Assembly (NCBI GenBank): GCA_037157565.1 | Contig: JAZHRO010000012.1 | Location: 8,334,501-8,398,500 of the forward strand | Source: Thalassia testudinum | Lineage: Eukaryota; Streptophyta; Magnoliopsida; Alismatales; Hydrocharitaceae | Length of the DNA stretch: 64,000 nucleotides | Reading direction: 5' to 3' | Shown here: piece after piece, positions 54,115 to 63,617 of the stretch | Layout of the letters: each line of letters starts with the position of its first letter | How positions within the stretch are numbered: the first letter of the stretch is position 1 | The notes under the pieces: model-generated | What the model was told of the DNA's origin: nothing | Seen by the model: only the letters and a program-made list of their open reading frames with translations | Databases searched by the model: none | Translations under genes and position numbers: made by a program

Positions 54115-55170
54115 TCAAAAATTGTTGATGCACCAGCACAAGAAGACGGAACTCAAGGGGAGTTCAAGAGCATGTTCTTTGGCTCGATAGCAAAGCCTGA
54201 TAGGACTAACTATGCACTTTAGTCACAATCAATCCTCAATGCGGTTGAGGGTCATGATAAAGACTATATATACTTATTGAGTCGAAACCCACTCAAGAAA
54301 TTGGAAATATGCATCTTGGAAGAAAGAGAACACCATCGTTGGGGCATGGATTATGAATACCATCCAACAAATTACCACAAGATCATGTATTACAAAGCGG
54401 CGAAGGAAATATGAAAAGTTCTTCACCAAACATATTCTCAAGACAAGAATGCCACTCGAATTCTACAGCTCCATCATGAGAATGCACATGAGACAAGATG
54501 GCAAACCACTTGCACAATATTATTCAGCACTTAAGTCTAATTTGAGAGGTTGAATGCCTACACACCCATGTGCTCTTGCGAGTCTCAAAAAGCCCACAAG
54601 GCATAGACTATGGTAGGGTGTTTCCTTACTGGATTAGATCCTACGTATAAGGCAGCACGCTACCAGATGTTGACACTTCTAGAGATATCGTCCATTGAAC
54701 AAGCTTACAATCGGTTAAGTCAATTGGCAGTTTCGTTGCCACCTTCTACTCATATGGAACATACCTTGGCCACGACTACTTCTCAGGGAAGAGGTAGAGG
54801 TATAGGACCAACTATTTGTGGTCACAGATAGGTCGAGGGGCCACGAGCATGCTAGGCCCCAACACTCTTTTTATGGAAAGCTTGGCCACACCGTGGATGT
54901 ATGCTGGACTAACTATACAAGGCCAAATCTGTTCCCATCACCAAAGCATGATGAGTTGATTCAGATATTTAATTATCATGGGATATTAATTACTTCCTCC
55001 ATAACCACATTGAGCTCCTCTTTAGGAAATGCGGATATTGTTGCCTTCGTTGGCCCCTCAGGTATTTGTCTTGCTTGCCATGCTAGTATTGAGGGCAATG
55101 ATTGCCTTGTGGATTCAAGAGCCGTTAGACATATATGTGGGAAGGCTCAACAATTTTTCCATTTATAGCA
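54115..55170 (+). pseudogene. Copia H gag and protease
   Basis: Gag starts in the text IVDAPAQEDGTQGEFKSMFF (54120) and continues AKPDRTNYA.WSQSILNAVEG (UBN2). Then YYSALKSNLRG (54518) and VGCFLTGLDPTYKAARYQML (54613-54672), the conserved 'FL.GL.P.Y...R.Q' patch, then AYNRLSQLAV. The knuckle is degraded (SFYGKLGHTVDVCW, both early Cys lost). Protease near 55107: CLVDSRAVRHICG, where the catalytic D-S-G triad is D-S-R. Multiple stops are present. Confidence 0.75.
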
Positions 55171-55218
55171 GATTCATCTAGCGGAATGATTTTAGTGGTT
55201 GATGGAAGGCATTTCCCT

Positions 55219-55226
55219 GTTACAAG
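55219..55226. repeat. hAT target site duplication, left copy
   Basis: GTTACAAG at 55219-55226. An identical copy lies at 59077-59084 on the other side of the element. Eight bases is the hAT superfamily length. Confidence 0.9.
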
Positions 55227-55239
55227 CAGCACTGTTGAG

Positions 55240-55390
55240 GCGGTTGCCTCAGGCGATGAGGCGACGAGGCGAGGCGACTGAGGAGCTCATCGCCTCAAGG
55301 AAGTCCCAGGCGAGCTGCTTCGAATAGGCGACGCGCCTCCTCGACTCAAGCGGCGCCTCCTCGCCTCGCCACCTCATCGCCTGAACCTTA
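55240..55390. promoter_or_regulatory. Left subterminal GAGGCGA/TCGCCTC cluster of hAT
   Basis: At least eight GAGGCGA-like or TCGCCTC-like words in about 150 bp (gatgaggcgacgaggcgaggcg, ctcatcgcctcaagg, ggcgcctcctcgcctcgcc). The right end (58976-59065) has tcgcctc, gtcgcctttttgtcgcctctt and atcgccttt. Such clusters are the expected transposase binding sites; binding itself is inferred. Confidence 0.65.
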
Positions 55391-55700
55391 GGTCCATCGC
55401 CAAGTTTTTTTTTTTTTTGAAAAAGCAAGAAATGAACTTACCATTCTTGCCCTCAACGACCTCTCACCTTCCATACAAGAGTATTTACGTGTGTCTCATC
55501 TCCACGCCAATCATCACCGCCTCACGCCATTATCGCCTCCGCTGGAGCTTCGTTCACCTCCATCGCCGCCCGAGCTTCACCTCTTGCCATCTGCGATGCC
55601 TCCTTGACCTCGATCGCCTAGGTATCTCCTTCGCTCAAGGTTCTCTGAGTTCGACGGTGGTGCACCATCGCTTGTCTAAGTTTGACGGTGGCGCTCTCTG

Positions 55701-55703
<3 letters not shown>

Positions 55704-55749
<46 letters not shown>
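55704..55749. repeat. (AT)n microsatellite
   Basis: 46 bp of nearly pure AT dinucleotide, upstream of the hAT transposase start. Further A/T-rich imperfect TATA-like repeats follow to about 56040. Confidence 0.95.
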
Positions 55750-55754
<5 letters not shown>

Positions 55755-56065
55755 AACAATAACATAAGTATTATATATAGCTATGTATAACATAACTATT
55801 AGACTATTAGTATATAATATATATAAGTAATAAGTATGTATATACCATAAGTATGTTGTTATATTATATATGTATATAACTATGTATATGTATAAATCAT
55901 ATATATAGTATATACTATTCTATTATATTTGTATGTAACTATGTATATAACTAGCAACTTTGCATGTGTTTGCATGTGTATATTGTTATATTAACTAGCA
56001 ACTTTGCATGTGCATTGTAAGTTTGTAATTATGTATAAAACTAGCATGTGTTTTGAATTATGTAG

Positions 56066-58730
56066 ATGGCTGAAACAAGGAGGAAGCACCCATGTTGGAA
56101 GTATGTCACATTAGAGGACCCAAAAAAGACTAATGATACGAAGTGTATTTTCTGTGGTAGGATAGTGAAAGGAGGGATTCATAGAACTACTGGACATATT
56201 ACTGGTGGTGATAAGAACACAGCAATATGTCCAAAAGCTCCACAACATGTGAGAGGAGTTAAGAGAATATCGACAATCTAAAAAGGAAGAAAAAGAAAAG
56301 TTCATGAAAGATTTTGTTTACGATGAGCTACTTTATGATGATGAGGATGATGGAGATGAAATAGAAGCGAATGTCTTACGAGGACCCATGGATAAATTCA
56401 CAACTAAAAGAATAGTAGAAAATCCCACACAGTCACATGCAAAGAAGGCTTGAATCATGATGGGGGTTGGTGGAAGTGGAAGTGGTGGACTTCCTCTAAT
56501 GAAGAAGTTTCATGTACCAATAGATAAGTTTACGAAGGTTGATCCTGAGAAGGTGATTCGAGAACGAAAAAGGAGATTGTTGACAAAACAAAGTACAATT
56601 TCTAAGGTTTTCAAAAATGAGGGAAGAGATGCAGTTGTTCGGATCATTGCAAAATGGATGTACCGTAACAATATTGCATTCAATGCTGTTAAAGATATTT
56701 GGTTTGAGATAATGATTGAGGCAATTGGTCGTTTTGGCTCTAGATTGAAGCCTCCTTACCATAAAGTGAGAGTTCCTTTATTGAGATATCATATGAACGA
56801 GACTCAAGATTTCATCACCAAACATCATGATGCTTGGAAGAAATATGGATGGACATTGATGACAGATGGTTGGACAGATAAGAAAAACAGAACACTTATA
56901 AATTTTCTCATCAATTCTCCTATGAGAACTGTTTTCTTATAGTCCATTGATGCCTCAAGCTACGTAAAGACAGGGGAGAAGCTTTGTGAGCTGATAAGTG
57001 GCATGATCGGTCGCGTCGGGGAGGAATATGTGATTCAAGTCATCAGTGACAACGCATCGAATTATATTCTTGCTGGTAATAAATCTTTAGACTTTATTTA
57101 TTTTAACATACGTCTTTTCTTTAATATTGTAAGCATTGTAAAATATAAAAAATATCATTTATCTTTTCCACAGGCAAATTACTGGAGGCTAAGCATCCTC
57201 AAGTTTATTAGACTCCTTGTGCTGCACACTGCATTGATTCGATGGAAGATTTTGGAAAGTTAGAGGATGTAAAAAAGACACTCAAGCATGCAATGCAATT
57301 AAGTAGTTATATATACATGCATCCTTCAGTCTTAAATTTGATGAGGCAATTCACAAATAGGGAGTTGTTGAGGCCTACAGTTACAAGATTTGCTACATCT
57401 TTCCTCACTTTACAGAGCATTCGTAGACAAAAGGCAAATTTAAGAAAGATGTTCACTTCTGATAAGTGGATCACTTCTAAAAATGCAAAAGAAGAGAAGG
57501 GAAAGAAGATGGTAACAATCATCATGATGCCTTCATTTTGGAATAAGGTTGTATACATTCTCAAGGCTACGTCTCCTCTTGTGAGAGTGCTTCGTCTTGT
57601 TGACTCAGAGAAGAGACCTACAATGGGATACATATACGAAACAATGGATAAAGCTAAGGAAGCTGTCATGAAAGCTTTCAACAATAATGCTGAAAAGTTT
57701 GAACCTATTTGCGACATCATTGATAAGAGATGGGATTGTCAGCTTCATAGGCCTCTACATGCAGCAGGATTTTTCCTCAATCCTAATTTCTCTTATGAAA
57801 ATCAAAATCTTAATTTTGATTCAGAGGTTATGAATGGATTTTACAATGTCTTGGCAAAATTAGAGCCTAATGAGAGTGTGCAAGACAAAATAACACGAGA
57901 AATTTTCATTTATAAAAATGCACAAGGACTCTTTGGAACACCTATGGATATTAGACAAAGGAAGACCATTACCCCAGGTAGTCAACTGGTATAAATTTTT
58001 TATAGTAACTTTCCATTTCCAGTTGCTTATTAATATTATATAACTTATTATCTTTTTACAATGGAGTGGTGGAATCTCTTTGGTGGGTCTGCACCTAACT
58101 TGGCAAAATTGGCACTGAAGGTGCTGTCTTACTTGTAGTGCCTCGGGATACGAAAGGAATTGGAGTGTATTTGAAAATGTAAGTTACAAACCAATTCATA
58201 ATATGCATAGCATTAATTTTATCAAGTAATTTTATATTAATCCTTTTATTTTGGAAATCTATATAGGTTCACTCAAAGAAAAGGAATCCGTTGACGCAAC
58301 AAAAGTTGAATGATCTTGTGTTTGTTAAGTACAACAAAGCTTTGAGGGATCGATATGAAGATAGGGATTATCTTGATCTCATTTTCCCCCAGGAAATTGA
58401 TGATTCAAATGAATGGTTATTTAGGAGAACGGAGGAAGATGAGGAAAATGCAGGTGATGATCTTGTGTTTGGTGATGATGATCTCACTTGTGCCATGGTT
58501 GAGCTTGCATCAGGAATTAATGAGTAAGAGGCTATTCGACGTACTCGGGCTTGTGCTACTACAAAGAAAATTGGTCCTAAGAAAGCTAAGGGAAAAGGGA
58601 AAGCTCCAATAGTTATTGAAGAAAAGGGAGAGTATGCAGACAGTGATGAGGAAGAGGAAGAGGAGATTGAAGTTGTTGGTGATGATGACAATGACGAATT
58701 GAATCTTGAAGATGATTCTGATGACTGATG
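56066..58730 (+). pseudogene. hAT transposase, BED finger + DUF659 + dimerisation domain, disabled
   Basis: Exon 1 (56066) has a BED-type finger: HPCWKYVTLEDP, KCIFCGRIVKGGIHR, H...AICP (C-x2-C...H...C). The DUF659 part (56500-57060) includes GWTLMTDGWTDKKNRTLINF and VIQVISDNASNYILAG. An intron with donor g|gtaata (57076) and acceptor ccacag (57173) follows. The next exon has CAAHCIDSMEDF and RPTVTRFATSFL. The C-terminal hAT dimerisation domain lies near 58075-58325 (GGSAPNLAKLAL, then SASGYERNWSVFEN, intron 58179-58266, VHSKKRNPL, LNDLVFVKYNKAL). Premature stops occur near 56453, 56941, 57210 and 58525, with a frameshift near 58125. It would cut and paste the element if intact; here it cannot. 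Confidence 0.85.
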
Positions 58731-59076
58731 TGTTTTATTATTTGAGAATTGACAAGTGTTCACTTTAATGACATTTGATTTTTATGTTTTTCTACCTTAA
58801 TTGTGTAGAAACTTTTCTTTTTTTACCATTTGAAATTATGTGAAACAGTTTTTGGCAATACAATTGTCATCATTTTCTTCTACTTAAAGTCTCCAACATT
58901 GTTATTAGACATGTTTTTATAAACTTAGTGCTGTTAAATTGAGTTAATAAGACATATAAATGCCAATAAAAGACGCTCGCCTCAATTCACTCGGGTTGTC
59001 GCCTTTTTGTCGCCTCTTGCCTCGGGTAATTTTGAGCCTTGTCTCCTTGCTATCGCCTTTCGCATTGACAACATTA

Positions 59077-59084
59077 GTTACAAG
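59077..59084. repeat. hAT target site duplication, right copy
   Basis: GTTACAAG, identical to 55219-55226. The Copia H frame continues from here with the text after the interrupted codon. Confidence 0.9.
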
Positions 59085-59089
59085 TTAGG

Positions 59090-59620
59090 GGGAAGTTTAG
59101 ATAGCCCCTCATATATGTCTGCATAATGTTTTACTTGCTCCAAATTTTCCTTTGAAGTTGCTTTCAGTCAGTTGAATTATATAGGAATTGAACTATAGAG
59201 CTATTTTTGACTCGGCATCTCTCATGTTTTAGGATATACAGGGCATGCAATTAGTTGTGGCCATGAGGAGGAGGTGTCTATCGACTGTTGCAATCATTGT
59301 ACACTAGACATGTCACTATTCCCTTTAGTAGATCACCGAGCTATCTATGGCACTTGAAATTCCATCACCTACCATTGCCTAAACTACAACACATGATTCC
59401 ACATATTCCTCTTCCTGTCAAATTTCAATGTGAAGCGTATCAGCTAGGAAAACACCATCGAAGTTCATTTTGGAGTCGATAGAGTCGTAGGGCTATGTAT
59501 TTATTTCAGTTACCTCACCTTGATATTTGGGGTTTTAGTCATTCTCCTAATCGTATAGGACACATGTTTTATTTTGTAGTTGTCAATAATTTTTCCCATT
59601 TATCATGGGTTTTTGTATTG
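59090..59620 (+). pseudogene. Copia H pre-integrase and integrase, N-terminal half
   Basis: Pre-integrase and zinc region: SYLWHLKFHHLPLPKLQHM (59337-59395), C...YQLGKHHRSSF (59431-59475), the 'W H.RLGH' and 'CQLGK' blocks. Integrase core: FQLPHLDIWGFSHSPNRIGHMFYFVVVNNFSHLSWVFVLKS (59502-59625), with the first catalytic Asp of 'HLDIWG' kept. It stops at the LTR element at 59626. Confidence 0.75.
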
Positions 59621-59625
59621 AAGTC

Positions 59626-61374
59626 TATGGAGATGAAAAGAATGAAAAATATTTTTATTAATCTCAAAATACAAAATGAAGGGTATTGATCCCTTTATAT
59701 AGAGAGGGTCAATACAGCAACCAAATCTAATCAAGTCTAAGATAACGATAATGAAAAATAACAATAATGAAAAGGGATAAAATGCTTTCTAATCAATTTC
59801 CTAAATTCTAACACTCCTCCCAGCCCCCCCCCCTAAGTTGGAGTAGGTAACGTCCGACTTGAAGCAGTCACAGCAAGACATGGCTCTCCCTAAATGTAAG
59901 GAGCCAAAGGAGTAGGCAGCACATCGGAAGAGTAGATGACGGTCGTAGCAGAAGTAGCAACCGTAGGACAGAAGAAGCAGCAGTCAAATAGAAGTCAATC
60001 CCAAGCGGGCAGTAGATACGGTCATAGCAGAAGTAGCAATCGCAGTAACTTAAAGCAGTGGTAGTTAGGTAGTAGAAGCAGTAGAAAAATTGGAGAGGAC
60101 TGTAGCAATAGTAGCAGTCACAAATGACAGTAGTAGGGCTGTAGTAGAAGTAGCAACTAGAAGATAAGATGTTGTAGTAGTAGCAGTAGCATCAGGTAAT
60201 AGTATGAGGTCGTAGCAGTAGCAGCAGTCAGTAGAAATGGTGAGAGGGTAAATCAGTTCCCCCACCAGTCATCCTCATCTGCATAAAAGGCGACAATAGT
60301 AATAGGATCGGAGGGATGAGAAGTGGCTCAATCAGTAGTAGTAGTAGGAATATCGGAAGCTAAAGAAGTGGCTGACATATCAACGATGGTGGCACCCAAA
60401 AGTAGCAAAGTTGTCTCTGTTCCCTAAGGATCTCTGAAGGAAACATATGCAATCCAGAACCACTCATTCCCACTCTTCGTTTCAATATATTCTATCTCAC
60501 CAGAATATGAGAAGAATTCCTTGATATCTCTTTCTAATGCTCGCAACGAAACATTGCTAACTTTGATGGTCCTTACAGGCATGATTAAGGCAAACGGACC
60601 GCATGATCCAATGGAGGGGCACGTGAGACGGCATTGTCGTGGTGACTTCAATGGAAGGTGCGAGAGAGCACAGGTGGCTAGAGGTGTTCTACGTCACTCA
60701 AAAGGCACCACTCACAAGTGTGCAACACCACTCAAGATCGAGAGGCAGCGCTAGGAGCAGGGAAGGTAGGAAACAACACTGGTAGCATTGCTTACTGGGG
60801 TTGGTGGCATGGTGAAGCGGCATCGCTCGCATTAAGAATTAAAGAAGAGGCAACAGTGACGACGAGGATGGTGGCAGCACAGGGGTGACACAAGCGGTGA
60901 GAGAGGGAGAGGGTGTCAAGGCGACGCTGGTTGGGGTCGTGCTTGGACAAGAGACATTGCTTATGGTCATAGGAGACGGCATGGGGCTACTATCAAGGAG
61001 AGTGAGAACCAGAGCCGCCACAATCGAGGGATTCGAGGGAGTGCGCTTACGCTCACAGCAAAGGGCGTGTCAATGGAGGGCTTCAGGGCTGTGGGGCAAT
61101 GGGGGCATCAGGCTTCATGGTGGAGGCAACATAGGAAAGTTGTTTTTTTTTTTTTTTTTGAGTTTAGAGGTGGAAGAGAGGTGGGATCATGGCTTTAATA
61201 CCATATGGAGATGAAAAGAATGGGAAATATTTTTATTGATCTCAAGAAACAAAATGAAGGGTGTTGTATCCAGAGAGAGCCAACACAACAATCAAATCTA
61301 AAATAAAAATAATGAAAAATAACAATAATGGAAAGGGATAAAATGTTGCCTAATCATTTTACTAAATTCAAACA
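59626..61374 (-). mobile_element. Non-autonomous LTR element with a captured gene fragment
   Basis: The left LTR is 59626-59813 and the right LTR 61204-61374 (plus strand: TATGGAGATGAAAAGAATG...TCTAACA/TCAAACA). Flanks aagtc (59621-59625) and aagtt (61375-61379) are a 5-bp duplication with one change. Orientation is minus: ggtattaaagcc (primer site) is at 61202-61191, and a G-rich tract (ggggggggctgggaggag) ends beside the left LTR. The internal 1.39 kb has no gag or pol. It holds a host-like RRM fragment at 60350-60582 on the element's sense strand. Copia H integrase text reads through at the duplication. Confidence 0.88.
60350..60582 (-). pseudogene. Captured fragment of BPA1-like RRM protein gene
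   Basis: On the minus strand, ATG at 60582 starts MPVRTIKVSNVSLRALERDI, followed by KEFFSYSGEIEYIE and IAYVSFRDP. This matches the N-terminal RNA recognition motif of plant BPA1 (binding partner of ACD11) family proteins: V-R-T-[IV]-KVSNVS, E-R-[DE]-I-[KH]-E-F-F-S-x-SG, AYV-F-DP. A TAG follows at 60425, and the frame then continues GTETTLLLLGATIVD for another 20 residues. No intron is visible in the 230 bp. No gag or pol surrounds it, so it was most likely picked up by retroposition or template switching. The family call is from memory of the RRM; other RRM genes of this class are possible. Confidence 0.65.
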
Positions 61375-61640
61375 AAGTTAAAGACAGAGATCGATGATGT
61401 AATCAAGAATTTTCTCATAGAAATAAAAAATCAATTTGGGGCAAATGTGAATATTGTTAGAAATGATAATGTTTTAGAGTTTTATACCCACGCTCTTCAT
61501 TCTATGTTTTAGGAGTTTGGAAACATCCATCAAACAAGTTGCCTATATACTTCACAACAAAACAAGGTTGCCAAGAGAAAACACCATCATATTCTAGAAC
61601 TCTCCTCACCCAAAATATTGTAATAAGATTTGAAAACTAC
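61375..61640 (+). pseudogene. Copia H integrase, middle part
   Basis: Resumes immediately after the LTR element: KDRDDVIKNFLIEIKNQFG (61384-61440), VNIVRNDNVLEFYTH (with the DN..EF block) to 61494, then a stop. It breaks off near 61520-61640, where integrase C-terminus and most of RT are missing. Confidence 0.7.
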
Positions 61641-62725
61641 AAAAGGCAATTTATGAGCTCAAACAAAGTCCACATGCACGGTTCTAGAAGCTATCTGATA
61701 TTATTGAGGGGTTTGGCTTCAGGAGATCCTCTATGGATCACTCTCTATTTGTGAAGAAAATAGAGAAAGGGTCTAGTATATGTGGATAGTATACTAATTG
61801 GGGATGATATAGGTGGAATTGAGGCTACCAAGGAATTCCTAACCAAACATTTTGTCACCAAAGAATTGGGCCCATTGTGGTATTGTCTAATTCTCAACAT
61901 TGAAGTAGCTCAAATGCACAAGGAGCTGTGCTTTTGTAGAGGAAGTATCTTGTTGATCTTCAAGAAACCAGTATGCTAGGTGCCAAGCTTGCATCTATTC
62001 TCATGGATCCCAAGTATACATGTATACTAAGATGACTCATCAGGACAGGTTTATACAAGGCAATTCAGGTGCCTTGTGAGGAAACTTTTGTATGTTACTA
62101 TTACACACCTTGATATAGCTCTCACAGTAAGCAAGGTAAGATAGTTTATTGACAAGCCAAGAAAAGTACATTGGAATGCACCCATAATGATCCTCCAATA
62201 CTTGAAGTTTGCACCAAGAAAAGGATTGTTGTTCACCTATAGCAAGTCCTTAGATGTGGTGACCTATACAAGTACTAATTATGCTGGGTGCCCTAGAGAT
62301 AGGAAATCCAGTACGAGTTTTGCACATTTATTGAAGGCAATTTGGTTACATAGTAAAGCAAGAAGCAAACGATCATGACTAAATCTAGCATTCAATCTGA
62401 ATACAGGGCTATGGCCCAAGCAACTTGTGAACTCATGAATTCTCTCAGCGACTTAGATGTCGTCTTACCTAATTCTATGCAGGTGAGGTGTGACAACTAG
62501 GTGACCATCGTCGTTGCCAACAAGCTAGTCTTCCGTGAAAAAATGAAGTACATGGAAGTGGATTGTCACCACTTTGTGATATGATCCAAAAAGGGTACAT
62601 CTACATCTCTCACATGACATCTAGAGATCAGACTACTGATATGTTCACTAAAGTGCTTTCCCAAGCATCCTTTGAGCAGTGTTATTCTAAGTTGAGCATG
62701 ACGGATATTTATGTTCTAGCCTAAG
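61640..62725 (+). pseudogene. Copia H end of RT and RNase H
   Basis: The RT end includes YELKQSP (61652), the box YVDSILI (61779-61799; YVDD expected) and VTKELGPLWYCLILNIEVA. RNase H contains TSTNYAGCPRDRKSSTSFAH (62268-62328; S-x-D reads N-Y-A), SIQSEYRAMAQATCELM (62386-62440) and the C-terminus KLSMTDIYVLA (62689-62721). Stops and shifts throughout. Confidence 0.7.
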
Positions 62726-62731
62726 GGAGAG

Positions 62732-62884
62732 TCTACAAAAGTTTGCTTCAGTTTATAGCATATTGTCCTTCATTATTATTCTTCTTTTCTTTCATGGACT
62801 TGTATACATCTTTCCCTTAACCTCTCTCTATAAATAGAGGTCTAGGATTTCTTTAGAAAAGTAGATCACTTCGTTTTCTCAACA
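62732..62884 (+). repeat. 3' LTR of Copia H
   Basis: Starts TCTACAAAAGTTTGC after ctaagggagag, has TATA-like 'ctctataaatagagg' near 62827, and ends ttttctcaaca. About 85% like the 5' LTR by eye. Confidence 0.85.
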
Positions 62885-63487
62885 TTTATAAAGCAAGAGA
62901 CGGATGCTCCTTGATCAGTGGAATGAACAGGATATAACAGCACACACAGATTACACGGATGAGATAAAATTGCTTCTTCCACTCTTTCTCAAGTATAGCC
63001 TTCTTAACTGTGACTCATGCTGTTCATGTGAACACATTTAAACTGTATCTCACACTGTATATTTTCAGGTGAGTGCCAATGTATAACTCCCTTTCTATAA
63101 AAAACGCCGAGATACAAAACACCACCAACATCCAGGCATCCAAGAGGGTCGTTTCTCAAGATTTACAAACCCAAGTCTCCATCGATCGAGAACGTCTGCA
63201 CCATACAATGGACAGAGAATTCCTCTAAGCAAATAATTCGATTTTTCCATCAGTAGGCGTAACCAATTATTCGTCACGCTTAACTCCGAAAGGCATGTTC
63301 TTTCCATCATCACTAATGAAAGCTGCTTTGGCAACGCGGACATTCTCGCTTCACGTGCTTCAATGAAAAGGCCAGACTATCATGGAGCCTTTCTTTCTAT
63401 TCGAAGGTCATCGCCAAACCAGCCGAACACAATTAACCGTTGCGACCAAGGAAATTAACGATGGAATGGGGGGGAATGCTTGCTCAC
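62885..63487 (-). other. MUB intron 1, first 600 bp, no other feature
   Basis: No transposon ends or motifs are recognised. The minus-strand open stretch 63343-63095 has no family signal and follows the MUB exon 1 donor, so it is treated as intronic. Confidence 0.6.
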
Positions 63488-63617
63488 CTCGCGGCCACTC
63501 GGCGACGATGCGCTCCTTGAGCGTGGCGACGGTCAATGCCGGGGAGTATCGTATGGGGCCGATGTCGGAGCCGTCGCTGAGGCGGAACCTGAGCTCCACG
63601 AGGTCGTCGTCCGGCAT
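63488..63617 (-). CDS. MUB: Membrane-anchored ubiquitin-fold protein, exon 1
   Basis: 130 bp, ATG at 63617-63615. The first 43 codons begin MPDDDLVELRFRLSDGSDIG, followed by RYSPALTVATLKERIVAEWP. This is the N-terminal half of the MUB ubiquitin-like fold (family form M-[PA]-E-[ED]-D-L-V-E-[LI]-K-F-R-L...DGSDIGP, S-E-W-P). The start is chosen because an upstream in-frame ATG (63671) would add an MRWGSFGIEVWKWRGG stretch not known in the family. The exon ends cga g|gtgagc, phase 1, and joins exon 2 to give Asp. MUB proteins are lipid-anchored at the membrane and dock E2 enzymes; they do not conjugate as ubiquitin does. No disabling change is seen. Confidence 0.9.

Larger units (their letters stand above)
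55227..59076 (+). mobile_element. hAT DNA transposon, 3850 bp, with 8-bp TSD
   Basis: Bounded by perfect GTTACAAG duplications. The left end is CAGCACTGTTGAGGCG; the right end as reverse complement is TAATGTTGTCAATGCG, an imperfect inverted repeat whose differences are mostly transitions (consistent with decay from a CAGTGTTG-type end). Subterminal zones are crowded with GAGGCGA/TCGCCTC on both strands (55245-55385 and 58976-59065), as in hAT transposase-binding regions. The gene inside (56066-58730) is plus-strand with at least two introns. Internal (AT)n at 55704-55749. It sits in the protease-proximal part of Copia H, so it is younger than H. Confidence 0.92.
53175..62884 (+). mobile_element. 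Ty1/Copia element 'H' carrying two nested insertions
   Basis: The 5' LTR is 53175-53323 (TGTAGAGAAGTTTGC...CTCAACA) and is followed by primer site TGGTATCAGAAC. The 3' LTR is 62732-62884. Flanks tatat (53170-53174) and tttat (62885-62889) are a likely duplication with one change. The order is gag (54115-55010), protease (55080-55170), a hAT transposon (55227-59076), integrase part 1 (59090-59620), a minus LTR element (59626-61374), integrase part 2 (61375-61510), the end of RT (61640-61960) and RNase H to 62720. Most of RT is deleted between 61510 and 61640. Both insertions have matching target duplications. Confidence 0.88.
22952..63487 (-). other. MUB intron 1, about 40.5 kb, filled with transposons
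   Basis: Inferred from two exons with compatible phases: exon 1 donor gcgag|gtgagca at 63488/63487 and exon 2 acceptor at 22952. The split codon G|AC gives Asp, the residue expected at that place in several MUB proteins. Nearly all of the interval is transposable-element sequence. No other MUB exon is expected between these two blocks, because the protein text is continuous across the junction. Confidence 0.8.

Noticed and set aside
55417..55767. Plus-strand open frame ending in a run of Ile-Tyr
   Set aside because: The run is the (AT)n microsatellite, and the rest lies in the hAT subterminal region rather than in a gene.
60885..61214. 109-codon plus-strand open frame
   Set aside because: It is antisense to the leader of the minus-strand LTR element and shows no homology that I can recognise.
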